From Opitutaceae bacterium (GTDB lineage: Bacteria; Verrucomicrobiota; Verrucomicrobiia; Opitutales; Opitutaceae): 53,396 bases of DNA. Positions 46,849 to 53,396 of this stretch are shown piece after piece. Where the stretch lies: the NCBI GenBank assembly GCA_018402455.1, contig JAGYIG010000023.1, positions 1 through 53,396 of the forward strand, read 5' to 3'. The notes beneath the pieces are model-generated. The model saw only the letters and a program-made list of their open reading frames with translations. It did not search any database and was not told the origin of the DNA. The stretch's first letter is position 1. Each line of letters opens with the position of its first letter. Made by a program: the position numbers and the translations under genes.

Positions 46849-47887
46849 CCGTATTGATGGGGTTGACGTCTCCGGCACCAGCAACCGGCACTGCCGCCAT
46901 CTCCTCCACGCGCATGCGCAGGGTGGATTTGAGCGCGGTCAGGCCGTCTTGCGTTTCACACGAAATGGGCAGCACCTCCACGTCGTGCTGTCCGCGAAAG
47001 GCGGCGAGATGCTCCGCCGCCGCCGCCAAGTCCATTTTGTTCGCCACCACCACCCGGGGCTTGGCGAGCAAGGCGGCATCGTAAGCGCCCAGTTCGTCGA
47101 GCAGGGTCTGGTAGTCGTCGCCCGGCTCCCGTCCGTCCACCCCGGCCATATCGATCAAAAACATCAACAGGGTGCAGCGCTCGATGTGCCGCAGAAACCG
47201 ATGCCCGAGTCCGCGGTTATCACTGGCCCCTGCGATGAGCCCCGGGACATCGGCCAGGAGCAAGCGGTCATAAGTCTCCGGGTAATCGATCACCCCAATC
47301 TGCGGGTGCAATGTGGTGAAGGGATACGCGGCGGTGCGGGGACGGGCCCGGGTAATGCGCTGCGTCAGCGAGGACTTGCCCGCGTTCGGAAAACCCACCA
47401 ACCCCACATCCGCAATGCTCTTGAGCACCAGCCGATAGGTGCCGGATTCGCCGATTTCGCCCGGATTGGAGCGCCGGGGGGCGCGGTTGGTGGATGATTT
47501 GAAGTGAGTGTTTCCCCAGCCTCCGTTGCCGCCCTGGCACAGCACAATGCGTTGGCCTTGCTCCAGTACTTCGGCCACCACCCGGCCAGTCGCCTCATCG
47601 GTCACAATGGTCCCCAATGGCATGCGCAACTCGGCTGCCTTGCCTTCCCGGCCGTGGCGGTCTTTGCCCATGCCGTGCTCGCCACGCTCGCCCTTCCAGT
47701 GGGGCTTGTATTTGAAATCGATCAAATTGTTGGTGTTTTCATCCCCCACCAACACCACGTCCCCGCCTCGGCCGCCGTCTCCCCCGTTGGGCCCACCCAT
47801 AGGTTCATATTTCTCGCGGCGAAAGCTGGAGCATCCGCGACCGCCGTCTCCTGCCGTCACTTTGATGGTGCATTCGTCGATAAACAT
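46838..47887 (-). CDS. obgE: GTPase Obg/CgtA
   Basis: This essential GTPase checks 50S ribosome assembly. The 349-residue protein has the glycine-rich Obg fold (FIDECTIKVTAGDGGRGC, GGPNGGDGGRGGDV, GGNGGWGNTHFKSSTN) followed by the G domain with G1 GFPNAGKSS, G3 DVPGLIAGAS and G4 NKMD. The ATG at 47887 starts the conserved fold. It lies 63 bases after the ftsZ stop on the same strand and overlaps the MshEN-like gene. Confidence 0.96.
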   Translation of the reverse strand: MFIDECTIKVTAGDGGRGCSSFRREKYEPMGGPNGGDGGRGGDVVLVGDENTNNLIDFKYKPHWKGERGEHGMGKDRHGREGKAAELRMPLGTIVTDEATGRVVAEVLEQGQRIVLCQGGNGGWGNTHFKSSTNRAPRRSNPGEIGESGTYRLVLKSIADVGLVGFPNAGKSSLTQRITRARPRTAAYPFTTLHPQIGVIDYPETYDRLLLADVPGLIAGASDNRGLGHRFLRHIERCTLLMFLIDMAGVDGREPGDDYQTLLDELGAYDAALLAKPRVVVANKMDLAAAAEHLAAFRGQHDVEVLPISCETQDGLTALKSTLRMRVEEMAAVPVAGAGDVNPINTDES

Positions 47888-47950
47888 AGGAGCCCATCGT
47901 GCACAATCAAACGCACTTGCCAAGGGGAGGCTTCGTCAAGCCCGCGTAAA

Positions 47951-49222
47951 TTAAAGGCTGATCTTGATGCCCCGCCGCAGATAGGTCGGCACATCCAGGT
48001 CCTGACCTTCAAAAAGATTGCGATCCGTGCGCTCAAAACGACCGCGATTGTCCGGAGAACCCTGAAAAGTGAACTCATCTTGCTCATCCGGTCCGCCGGA
48101 CGCGGGCTCAGCCCTGCGCCGGGGTGGACTCGACCGGACCTCGCCCACTGGCCCCGCGGATACCGGATCGGGTTTAGTCGTGGCCGACGAGGGCGATCGG
48201 TTGCGTTCCCGCTGGGCGGTCGAGCGACGCACCGCGGGGCGACCGCCGATGTCGCTGGTGCCGATCACACAAATCTCCAGCTGACCTTGCAGGTCCTCAT
48301 CAATCACCGCCCCCATGATGACGTGGGATTCGCGTCCGTAGCGTTCGGTCACCGCGCTCATGATTTCGTTGACCCGCGCCAAGGTCAGTTCCGCCCCCCC
48401 CACGATATTGACCAGTAATCGATCCGCTTTGCGGGAGTGCTCGGGAGTCGCGAGCAGGGGACACATATCGAGACTCTGGACGGCCGCAGCCGCCGCCTGT
48501 TCCCCTTCGCCGCGGCCGAGACCGAAGAGGGTCTTGCCCCCGCGGGTCTGAAAGGCCTGGCGCAGGGTCGCAAAATCGAGATTGATCAGGCCCGTGCGGA
48601 AAAGCATCGCCCAGACCGAGCGCACCGCCCGCCCAATCCAATCATCCGCGCGGGCAAACGATTCCAGGGCTGTCTCGCCCTCGGCCGCTTCCTGCAACAA
48701 CAGATCATTGGGCAGGGGAATCACCGCATCGCAGGCCCCCCGCAGTTCCAGCAGGCCCGCTTCCGCCTGCTTGGCGCGCCGCGAGCCCTCAAAACTAAAC
48801 GGCGTCGTCACAAAGGCGATGACCAGCGCGCCTTCCTCGGTCGCCACGTCGGCGACGATCGGGGCGGCCCCGCTGCCGGTGCCTCCCCTGATGCCGTGGC
48901 GATCAAAAACCGACCAACACCAGCCCAAGCCACAGCCCTTCTCCGCCTCCGCCGCGGCCACACCGATTTCCGGATCCCCGCCGGCCCCCAATCCCCGGGT
49001 GACGGTGGATCCAATCAGCACCTTCTCTTCCACCGGGGAATTGTTGAGGGTCTGCAGGTCGGTGTTGATCGCGGCCAATTGCAGCCGCGCCAGATTGTCC
49101 ATTTTGAGTCGCTCCACCGCGTTGCCCCCCGCGCCGCCCACCCCCACCACCTTGATCGCAATGCTGCGATCCGCCAGCGCATCGGCCGAGGGTTGGGGCA
49201 AGGGCAGTTCGTTGGCGTTCAT
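47951..49222 (-). CDS. ftsZ: Cell-division GTPase FtsZ, with an anomalous segment before the GTP-binding loop
   Basis: FtsZ polymerises into the division ring. The 423-residue protein has VVGVGGAGGNAVERL (residues 25-39), INTDLQTL, GTP loop GGTGSG (113-118), T7 loop with INLDFATLRQAF, and the FtsA-binding tail VPTYLRRGIK. Residues 96-112 (48887-48937) do not look like FtsZ: the expected LVF.. hydrophobic strand and first loop glycine are replaced by CWSVFDRHGIR. The neighbouring frame reads GVGRFLIATASG, close to the expected strand. A pair of compensating indels, likely sequence error, would explain this. The ATG at 49222 is 10 bases after ftsA. Confidence 0.92.
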   Translation of the reverse strand: MNANELPLPQPSADALADRSIAIKVVGVGGAGGNAVERLKMDNLARLQLAAINTDLQTLNNSPVEEKVLIGSTVTRGLGAGGDPEIGVAAAEAEKGCGLGWCWSVFDRHGIRGGTGSGAAPIVADVATEEGALVIAFVTTPFSFEGSRRAKQAEAGLLELRGACDAVIPLPNDLLLQEAAEGETALESFARADDWIGRAVRSVWAMLFRTGLINLDFATLRQAFQTRGGKTLFGLGRGEGEQAAAAAVQSLDMCPLLATPEHSRKADRLLVNIVGGAELTLARVNEIMSAVTERYGRESHVIMGAVIDEDLQGQLEICVIGTSDIGGRPAVRRSTAQRERNRSPSSATTKPDPVSAGPVGEVRSSPPRRRAEPASGGPDEQDEFTFQGSPDNRGRFERTDRNLFEGQDLDVPTYLRRGIKISL

Positions 49223-49232
49223 GGGTGTCAGC

Positions 49233-50444
49233 TCAGGAGCCGGCAAAAAGTTTTTGGATGAATCCACCGGATCGGCGGCGTTTGGGGACCCCGGCCCCCC
49301 CCCGATTCTGCAGGCCGAAGTGCAGCAAACCCAGCACCGTGGCGTGTTGGGGGCGGTTGAGCTTGTCGTCCATCCCCGGCGGCATCTCCCCCAAATGCGC
49401 AGAAATACCAAACACCTTGGTCGCCGCGTCGGCAATCGCCGGCAACTTGGACGTGCCACCCGTGAGAAATACTCCGGCCGCGCACGCCTCCGGACCGAAA
49501 TCGGGGCCCAGTTTCTTTTTTACCACTTCAAAAATCTCCCAGACCCGGGCCTCCGTGATTAGCTCGATTGACCGGCGGGGAAACTGCCGATCGCCAATCG
49601 CAAAATCCCCGTTGAGCCACACCTTATCGCCTTTGTCGCGGGTGTGCACCAAGGCCCGCCCGTGGCGCAGCTTGAGTTTCTCCGCCTGCCCCTCGGTCAC
49701 CCGCAAACCCAGGGTGAGGTCGTTGGTGATGTGTCCCCCTCCCACGGGCACCACCCCCGTGAGATGAGGACTACCGTCCTGATAGAACACGAAGTCCGTC
49801 GTCCCAGCGCCAATATCAATCACCAAGGCACCATGCTGGCGATCCTGCGGCGTGGTCATCATCGTGCCGGAGGCCAGACTGGAAAGAATCATGTCCCCCA
49901 CCAGGACGTTAAATCCACGCACGACGTGAATGTTGTTGGCGATAACGGATTCGCGGCCGTGCACCGTCCAATAGCCCACCTCAAGTCGTTCGCCATGCAG
50001 GTGTTCCGGGGTGGGCCCCACCATCTTACCATCAAGATGAAAGGGACGGCGAATGTGGTGCACGACCGTGCGGCCTTCGGGCAGCGATTTGGCCTTGGCC
50101 AGTCGGCACACGGTTTCGACGTCGACGTCGCTGACCTTGTTGTCGGCCGCACTCACGCTGGCGGACGCTTGGTTGGAGAATCCGTCGAGGTGCCCGCCGG
50201 TCTGCGCGAGATACACTTCATCTATTTTCACCCCGGCACTCTGTTCGGCCACCAGCAAGGCACTGTGAGTCGCGTCGCTGGCGGCCTTGAAATCCGTCAC
50301 GATCCCTTTGATCACGCCGTGCGATTGGCACTCGCCAAAGCCAATGAGATTTACGCTGCCATCGCGCACCAATTCGCCGATCAGAACGGCAACCTTGGCA
50401 GTGCCAATTTCGACGGCACCAATGAAGCGGGCTTTGGATCTCAC
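49233..50444 (-). CDS. ftsA: Cell-division protein FtsA
   Basis: FtsA is the actin-like protein that tethers FtsZ to the membrane. The 403-residue protein has the N-terminal phosphate loop FIGAVEIGTAKVAVLIGE, the 1C subdomain region DKVSDVDV-like NKVSDVDVETVCRLAK, the phosphate-2 motif ALVIDIGAGTTDFVFY, FLTGGTSKLPAIADAA, and a short C-terminal amphipathic membrane helix GGFIQKLFAGS. The start is a GTG at 50444; the in-frame extension overlaps ftsQ and is not family-like. It lies 19 bases after ftsQ. Confidence 0.95.
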   Translation of the reverse strand: MRSKARFIGAVEIGTAKVAVLIGELVRDGSVNLIGFGECQSHGVIKGIVTDFKAASDATHSALLVAEQSAGVKIDEVYLAQTGGHLDGFSNQASASVSAADNKVSDVDVETVCRLAKAKSLPEGRTVVHHIRRPFHLDGKMVGPTPEHLHGERLEVGYWTVHGRESVIANNIHVVRGFNVLVGDMILSSLASGTMMTTPQDRQHGALVIDIGAGTTDFVFYQDGSPHLTGVVPVGGGHITNDLTLGLRVTEGQAEKLKLRHGRALVHTRDKGDKVWLNGDFAIGDRQFPRRSIELITEARVWEIFEVVKKKLGPDFGPEACAAGVFLTGGTSKLPAIADAATKVFGISAHLGEMPPGMDDKLNRPQHATVLGLLHFGLQNRGGAGVPKRRRSGGFIQKLFAGS

Positions 50445-50463
50445 GGCAGGCAGCAGGACGGGA

Positions 50464-51378
50464 CTAGGGAAAGAAAGAAGTAGGTGGGCTGAAGGCCACG
50501 GGCACTTGGGAAGCGCCCACGGATAAATCAATCGAACGCAGCGGCGCCGTGGCTCGGCGGCTGGTTTCATCCAAAATCAAGTCCAAGCGGGCGATCTGGG
50601 AATAGAAATCCTCCCGCACCCCAAAAATAATTTCCGGCACCTGAGTGGACTGCACCAAAATCTGGCCATCGGCGGAGAGCCGTTCAAGCGAGACGACCCG
50701 CCACGACGCGAAGATGTCGGGAACCCCCGCCCGCGCGGTGGCCAGCAAATCGGCCAGTTGGGAGATTCCGTCCAACGGCTCAAATCCGTCACCCGCTCGA
50801 CGCAAACGCACTCCCCCCAACCACGGTAAACTCCGCACCAGAGGAGCGCCATAGCCCTCCCCCCGATAAACCGTGCCGTCTCCGGCCACCAAAAACGTCC
50901 GCGGTTCCGGCTCCCCTAATTTGGCCTTCAAACGCACCACCGGGGAGCGCTCCTCGAGGGTCACTTTAAGCGTGGCGGGGAACTCCCGCACCAACACCGC
51001 CGTCCGGACCTGTCCACTGGCCGTCAGCCGGGAACGCAGCGCATAAAGATCGAGCTCCATCAACCCCACCCCGTCCCTGAGGTCCAGGGTCTGGCGTAAC
51101 CACGCGTCGTCCAGCACGCCGTTGGTCTGTAAATCGATGGTCTCGATGGGGCGACTCTCATTGCCGGCGGTCAGCCGCTGCGGATTCTGTTGCAGGGTCT
51201 GCCAAATTTCGTAGCCGCCCCAGCTCAGGGCCCCGAGGGCGACGACCATGGCCACAGTGCGGCCGAACGCCAGATTGAGCCGCCGACGGCCCACCCGGGA
51301 CATGCGCCGGGGTTCAATCTCCTGCGGAATGTCCCGCCAACTGCGAGCGCGGGGGGGCTGGGTCGTCGCTTCGCTCAT
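50464..51378 (-). CDS. ftsQ: Cell-division protein FtsQ
   Basis: FtsQ is the bitopic scaffold of the divisome. The 304-residue protein has a basic cytoplasmic tail (SRVGRRRLN), one membrane helix (about residues 40-58, TVAMVVALGALSWGGYEIW), a POTRA domain (ETIDLQTNGVLDDAWLRQTL to VTLEERSPVV) and a C-terminal beta domain. Identity rests on topology, the POTRA pattern and its place between ddl and ftsA. Its ATG overlaps the ddl stop as ATGA. Confidence 0.9.
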   Translation of the reverse strand: MSEATTQPPRARSWRDIPQEIEPRRMSRVGRRRLNLAFGRTVAMVVALGALSWGGYEIWQTLQQNPQRLTAGNESRPIETIDLQTNGVLDDAWLRQTLDLRDGVGLMELDLYALRSRLTASGQVRTAVLVREFPATLKVTLEERSPVVRLKAKLGEPEPRTFLVAGDGTVYRGEGYGAPLVRSLPWLGGVRLRRAGDGFEPLDGISQLADLLATARAGVPDIFASWRVVSLERLSADGQILVQSTQVPEIIFGVREDFYSQIARLDLILDETSRRATAPLRSIDLSVGASQVPVAFSPPTSFFP

Positions 51379-52322
51379 GCGGGTTTCCTTCCGGTTGTCC
51401 GCTGCCGCCAACGATCCCGGGCCGGCGCCATCATGGCGGTGACCAAGGTGGTGAAGTCCATTCCCATGCAGCGTGCTCCCATTGGCAAAAGGCTGGTCTC
51501 CTTCATGCCGGGCAGCGTGTTGATTTCGAGCAAAAAGCGGTCAAATCCCTCTGTAATCATAAAATCGATACGGGCGTAGTCGCGGCAACCACAGGCCCGG
51601 TAAATCGCCAGCGCATCGGCTTGCAGGGCCGCCGCCACGGTCGCGGGCAACGGCGCGGGTGCGAGATACTCGGTTTCGCCTTTGGTGTATTTGGCGGTGT
51701 AATCAAAAATCCCCATCTTCGGCACGATTTCCACCACCGGGAGCGCCTGTTGGCCCACCACCCCCACGGTCACCTCCCGTCCTGCAATTCTCTGTTCGGC
51801 CAACCATTGCCCGGTTCCAATTTTGACCAGGGACGTCGCCACTTCCTCCGGGGTGCGGCACACCATCAGCCCCACGCTGCTGCCACCACAACGGGGCTTG
51901 AAGACGATTTCCTCCCCCAGCGCCGCAATCAACGCGGTCGCGGTCGGCTTGTCCTCGCCAACGAAGACTCGGGCCGGAGCCACCGTCAGTCCGACCGCCG
52001 CCGCCCGCTCCCGGGTGCGCTGCTTGTCAAACGTGAGTTCACTGCTGGCCGCATCGCAGCCGGCAAACACCACCCGCGCCTCTTCCAACCGACGTTGCAT
52101 GCCGCCATCCTCGCCGAACGTGCCATGCAGGGTGGAAAACACCAGATGCCGCTCCGGCCGCAACCCGGCAGGCAAGGCCTCCTCGGTCACGTCAACCAGT
52201 TGCGTCGGGAACTCCCGCGCCATGGCCACCGCCACCGCCCGACCCGAGCCGAGGGAAACCTCCCGCTCACTGGACGTGCCCCCGGCCAAAACCATCACGT
52301 CAAAGTCCCCGTGCCCGCTCAT
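51375..52322 (-). CDS. ddl: D-alanine--D-alanine ligase
   Basis: Ddl joins two D-alanines for the peptidoglycan stem. The 315-residue ATP-grasp enzyme has MVLAGGTSSEREVSLGSG at the N-terminus, the STLHGTFGEDGGMQ motif, the KPRCGGSSVG ATP site and the closing DYARIDFMI and LLEINTLPGM. Its ATG overlaps the murCB stop and its stop overlaps the ftsQ start, both as ATGA, so murCB-ddl-ftsQ are translationally coupled. Confidence 0.95.
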   Translation of the reverse strand: MSGHGDFDVMVLAGGTSSEREVSLGSGRAVAVAMAREFPTQLVDVTEEALPAGLRPERHLVFSTLHGTFGEDGGMQRRLEEARVVFAGCDAASSELTFDKQRTRERAAAVGLTVAPARVFVGEDKPTATALIAALGEEIVFKPRCGGSSVGLMVCRTPEEVATSLVKIGTGQWLAEQRIAGREVTVGVVGQQALPVVEIVPKMGIFDYTAKYTKGETEYLAPAPLPATVAAALQADALAIYRACGCRDYARIDFMITEGFDRFLLEINTLPGMKETSLLPMGARCMGMDFTTLVTAMMAPARDRWRQRTTGRKPA

Positions 52323-53396
52323 AATTCATCCTCCCACTTCGCCCCGTAGAGCAACACTTCGGGCTCGAGTTCGATGCCCGAGGCCGCCTTCACTCCGGCC
52401 CGAACTTCGCGCACCAGTTGGAGCACATCGGCACTCGAAGCCCGACCCCGGTTGACGATGAAATTTCCGTGCACCGGGGAAACTTCCGCATCACCCACCC
52501 GGCGTCCCTTCAGCCCTGCGGCATCAATCAAACGCCCAGCCGAATCGCCCGCCGGGTTTTTGAAGATACACCCGGCACTGGGCTCACGCGGCTGCGATTC
52601 CTGGCGCTTGGTCCGGTAGACATCGATTTGCCGCCCCACCTGCTCCGCCGCACTCACCTCCCGGGGTTTGAGCACCGCCGCCAGCGCGACCGCATCCTGC
52701 AGTTCCTGACAATGACGATAACCGACGTGAAGGTCCTCCCGCTGATACTCCAACCGCGTCCCGGTCAGGCTCAGCACTTCGATCCGCTCGACCACATCAA
52801 ACATCCAGCCCCCCATCGCCCCGGCATTCATCCGCAACGCGCCCCCAACGTTGCCGGGGATGCCTTCCAAAAACTCGAAACCCGCCAACCCCGCCTTGGC
52901 CGCCAGCCCACAAAGGTTTTTGAGCCGGAGTCCAGCTCCCACGCGGATGCGTCCGTCCGCCAGGACCGCAAAGGTCTCCCACCCCGGATTGCGCAGCGAA
53001 ACCACCACGCCCTCAACCCCCGCATCGGGGATCAACAGGTTGGAGCCCCGCCCCAGCAGGTGCAGAGACACGCCGCGTTGTCGAACTTCCCGCACCACTT
53101 CTTGCAGGTCGGCGACACTGGCCGGTTCCACGTAAACCCGGGCCGCCCCGCCCACGCGCAGGGTCGTTTTTTTGGCCAACGGCTCCTCCGTGACCACCTT
53201 GGCCCCTTCGCTGAGCCGCAAGCGCAGGGTCTCCGCGATTTCCTGCCAAGGTCCCCGTCGCTTGTCCTTGGCGCGCAGGGACTCCGTCAAACGTTCCACT
53301 TCTGCTTCAATGTCTCCCGCTCCGACAAACACGATCCAATCCCCCGGCTGACAGCCCGCCCGCAACGCCCGTTCGGCGGGCTCGCCATCCCCCGGG
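52319..53396 (-). CDS. MurC-MurB fusion (C-terminal end of MurC plus complete MurB), 5' end beyond window
   Basis: The frame is open to the right edge. The first residues, GCQPGDWIVFVGAGDIEAEVERL, match the closing strand of MurC (UDP-MurNAc:L-alanine ligase; PGD..L.LGAGDI). A linker of about 15 residues leads into a complete MurB (UDP-enolpyruvyl-GlcNAc reductase): KTTLRVGGAARVYVEP, the FAD sites LLGRGSNLLIPD and GIPGNVGGALRMNAGAMGG, and the catalytic region PSAGCIFKNP. A separate murB could start only at a TTG at 53365, inside the MurC sequence. The residue in the catalytic serine position reads as cysteine. MurC and MurB catalyse successive steps. Confidence 0.85.
   Translation of the reverse strand, partial: PGDGEPAERALRAGCQPGDWIVFVGAGDIEAEVERLTESLRAKDKRRGPWQEIAETLRLRLSEGAKVVTEEPLAKKTTLRVGGAARVYVEPASVADLQEVVREVRQRGVSLHLLGRGSNLLIPDAGVEGVVVSLRNPGWETFAVLADGRIRVGAGLRLKNLCGLAAKAGLAGFEFLEGIPGNVGGALRMNAGAMGGWMFDVVERIEVLSLTGTRLEYQREDLHVGYRHCQELQDAVALAAVLKPREVSAAEQVGRQIDVYRTKRQESQPREPSAGCIFKNPAGDSAGRLIDAAGLKGRRVGDAEVSPVHGNFIVNRGRASSADVLQLVREVRAGVKAASGIELEPEVLLYGAKWEDEL

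Noticed and set aside
49223..49459. N-terminal extension of ftsZ
   Set aside because: Overlaps the end of ftsA in another frame and is Cys/Arg-rich; the FtsZ start is the ATG at 49222.

Overview
The window is a high-GC chromosomal segment of a Gram-negative bacterium, most likely a verrucomicrobium of the Opitutaceae type. This placement is inferred from gene content: a SusD-less TonB receptor with an N-terminal VVVMDAFEV box, a murCB-ddl-ftsQ-ftsA-ftsZ division cluster with obg just beyond it, and verrucomicrobial-style small genes. No 16S rRNA is present to confirm it. I see no CRISPR array, insertion sequence, phage or plasmid module. One tRNA gene, tRNA-Phe, is present.

Left part (1-16.6 kb): a truncated PQQ/cytochrome c dehydrogenase, an AraC regulator, then a compact maltodextrin locus on the minus strand (periplasmic GH13 amylase, TonB receptor, malQ, SLC45-like sugar transporter). 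It is followed on the plus strand by an amidohydrolase, two methyltransferases (one an Rsm22/METTL17 homologue with four candidate Fe-S cysteines), a TolC-type outer-membrane protein and a 30-residue basic micro-protein.

Middle part (16.6-34.5 kb): mpl, tRNA-Phe, a CPA2 cation/proton antiporter, a quinone oxidoreductase, an RluE-type pseudouridine synthase, a PhoX-like Tat protein, an electrophile-response set (tetR, thioredoxin, old yellow enzyme), an SBF-like transporter, murJ, a split phosphotransacetylase (catalytic protein plus separate P-loop/DRTGG protein), small membrane/zinc-ribbon genes and ispA. Two stretches here (about 19.24-21.05 kb and 26.87-28.46 kb) carry dense frame breaks in otherwise recognisable genes, including the normally essential murJ. 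I read them as probable assembly or consensus errors rather than gene decay.

Right part (34.6-53.4 kb): an operon-like run pullulanase-type GH13, gap, pgk, tpi, in which the pgk and tpi leaders consist of CTACTCN heptamer repeats and can form alternative RNA hairpins; mnmA; a tandem pair of gap-free paralogous membrane proteins of unknown function; DJ-1/PfpI and LysE proteins; a PilB-type ATPase with a separate MshEN-like protein; obg; and the division/cell-wall cluster ftsZ, ftsA, ftsQ, ddl and a murC-murB fusion that runs off the right edge. ftsZ carries a local anomaly just before its GTP-binding glycine loop.

Most of the window is housekeeping. The observations I consider least explained are the heptamer-repeat leaders of pgk/tpi, the tandem paralogue pair at 41.9-43.2 kb, and the shared TGAC-N6-GTCA sites around the tetR-trx-OYE set.
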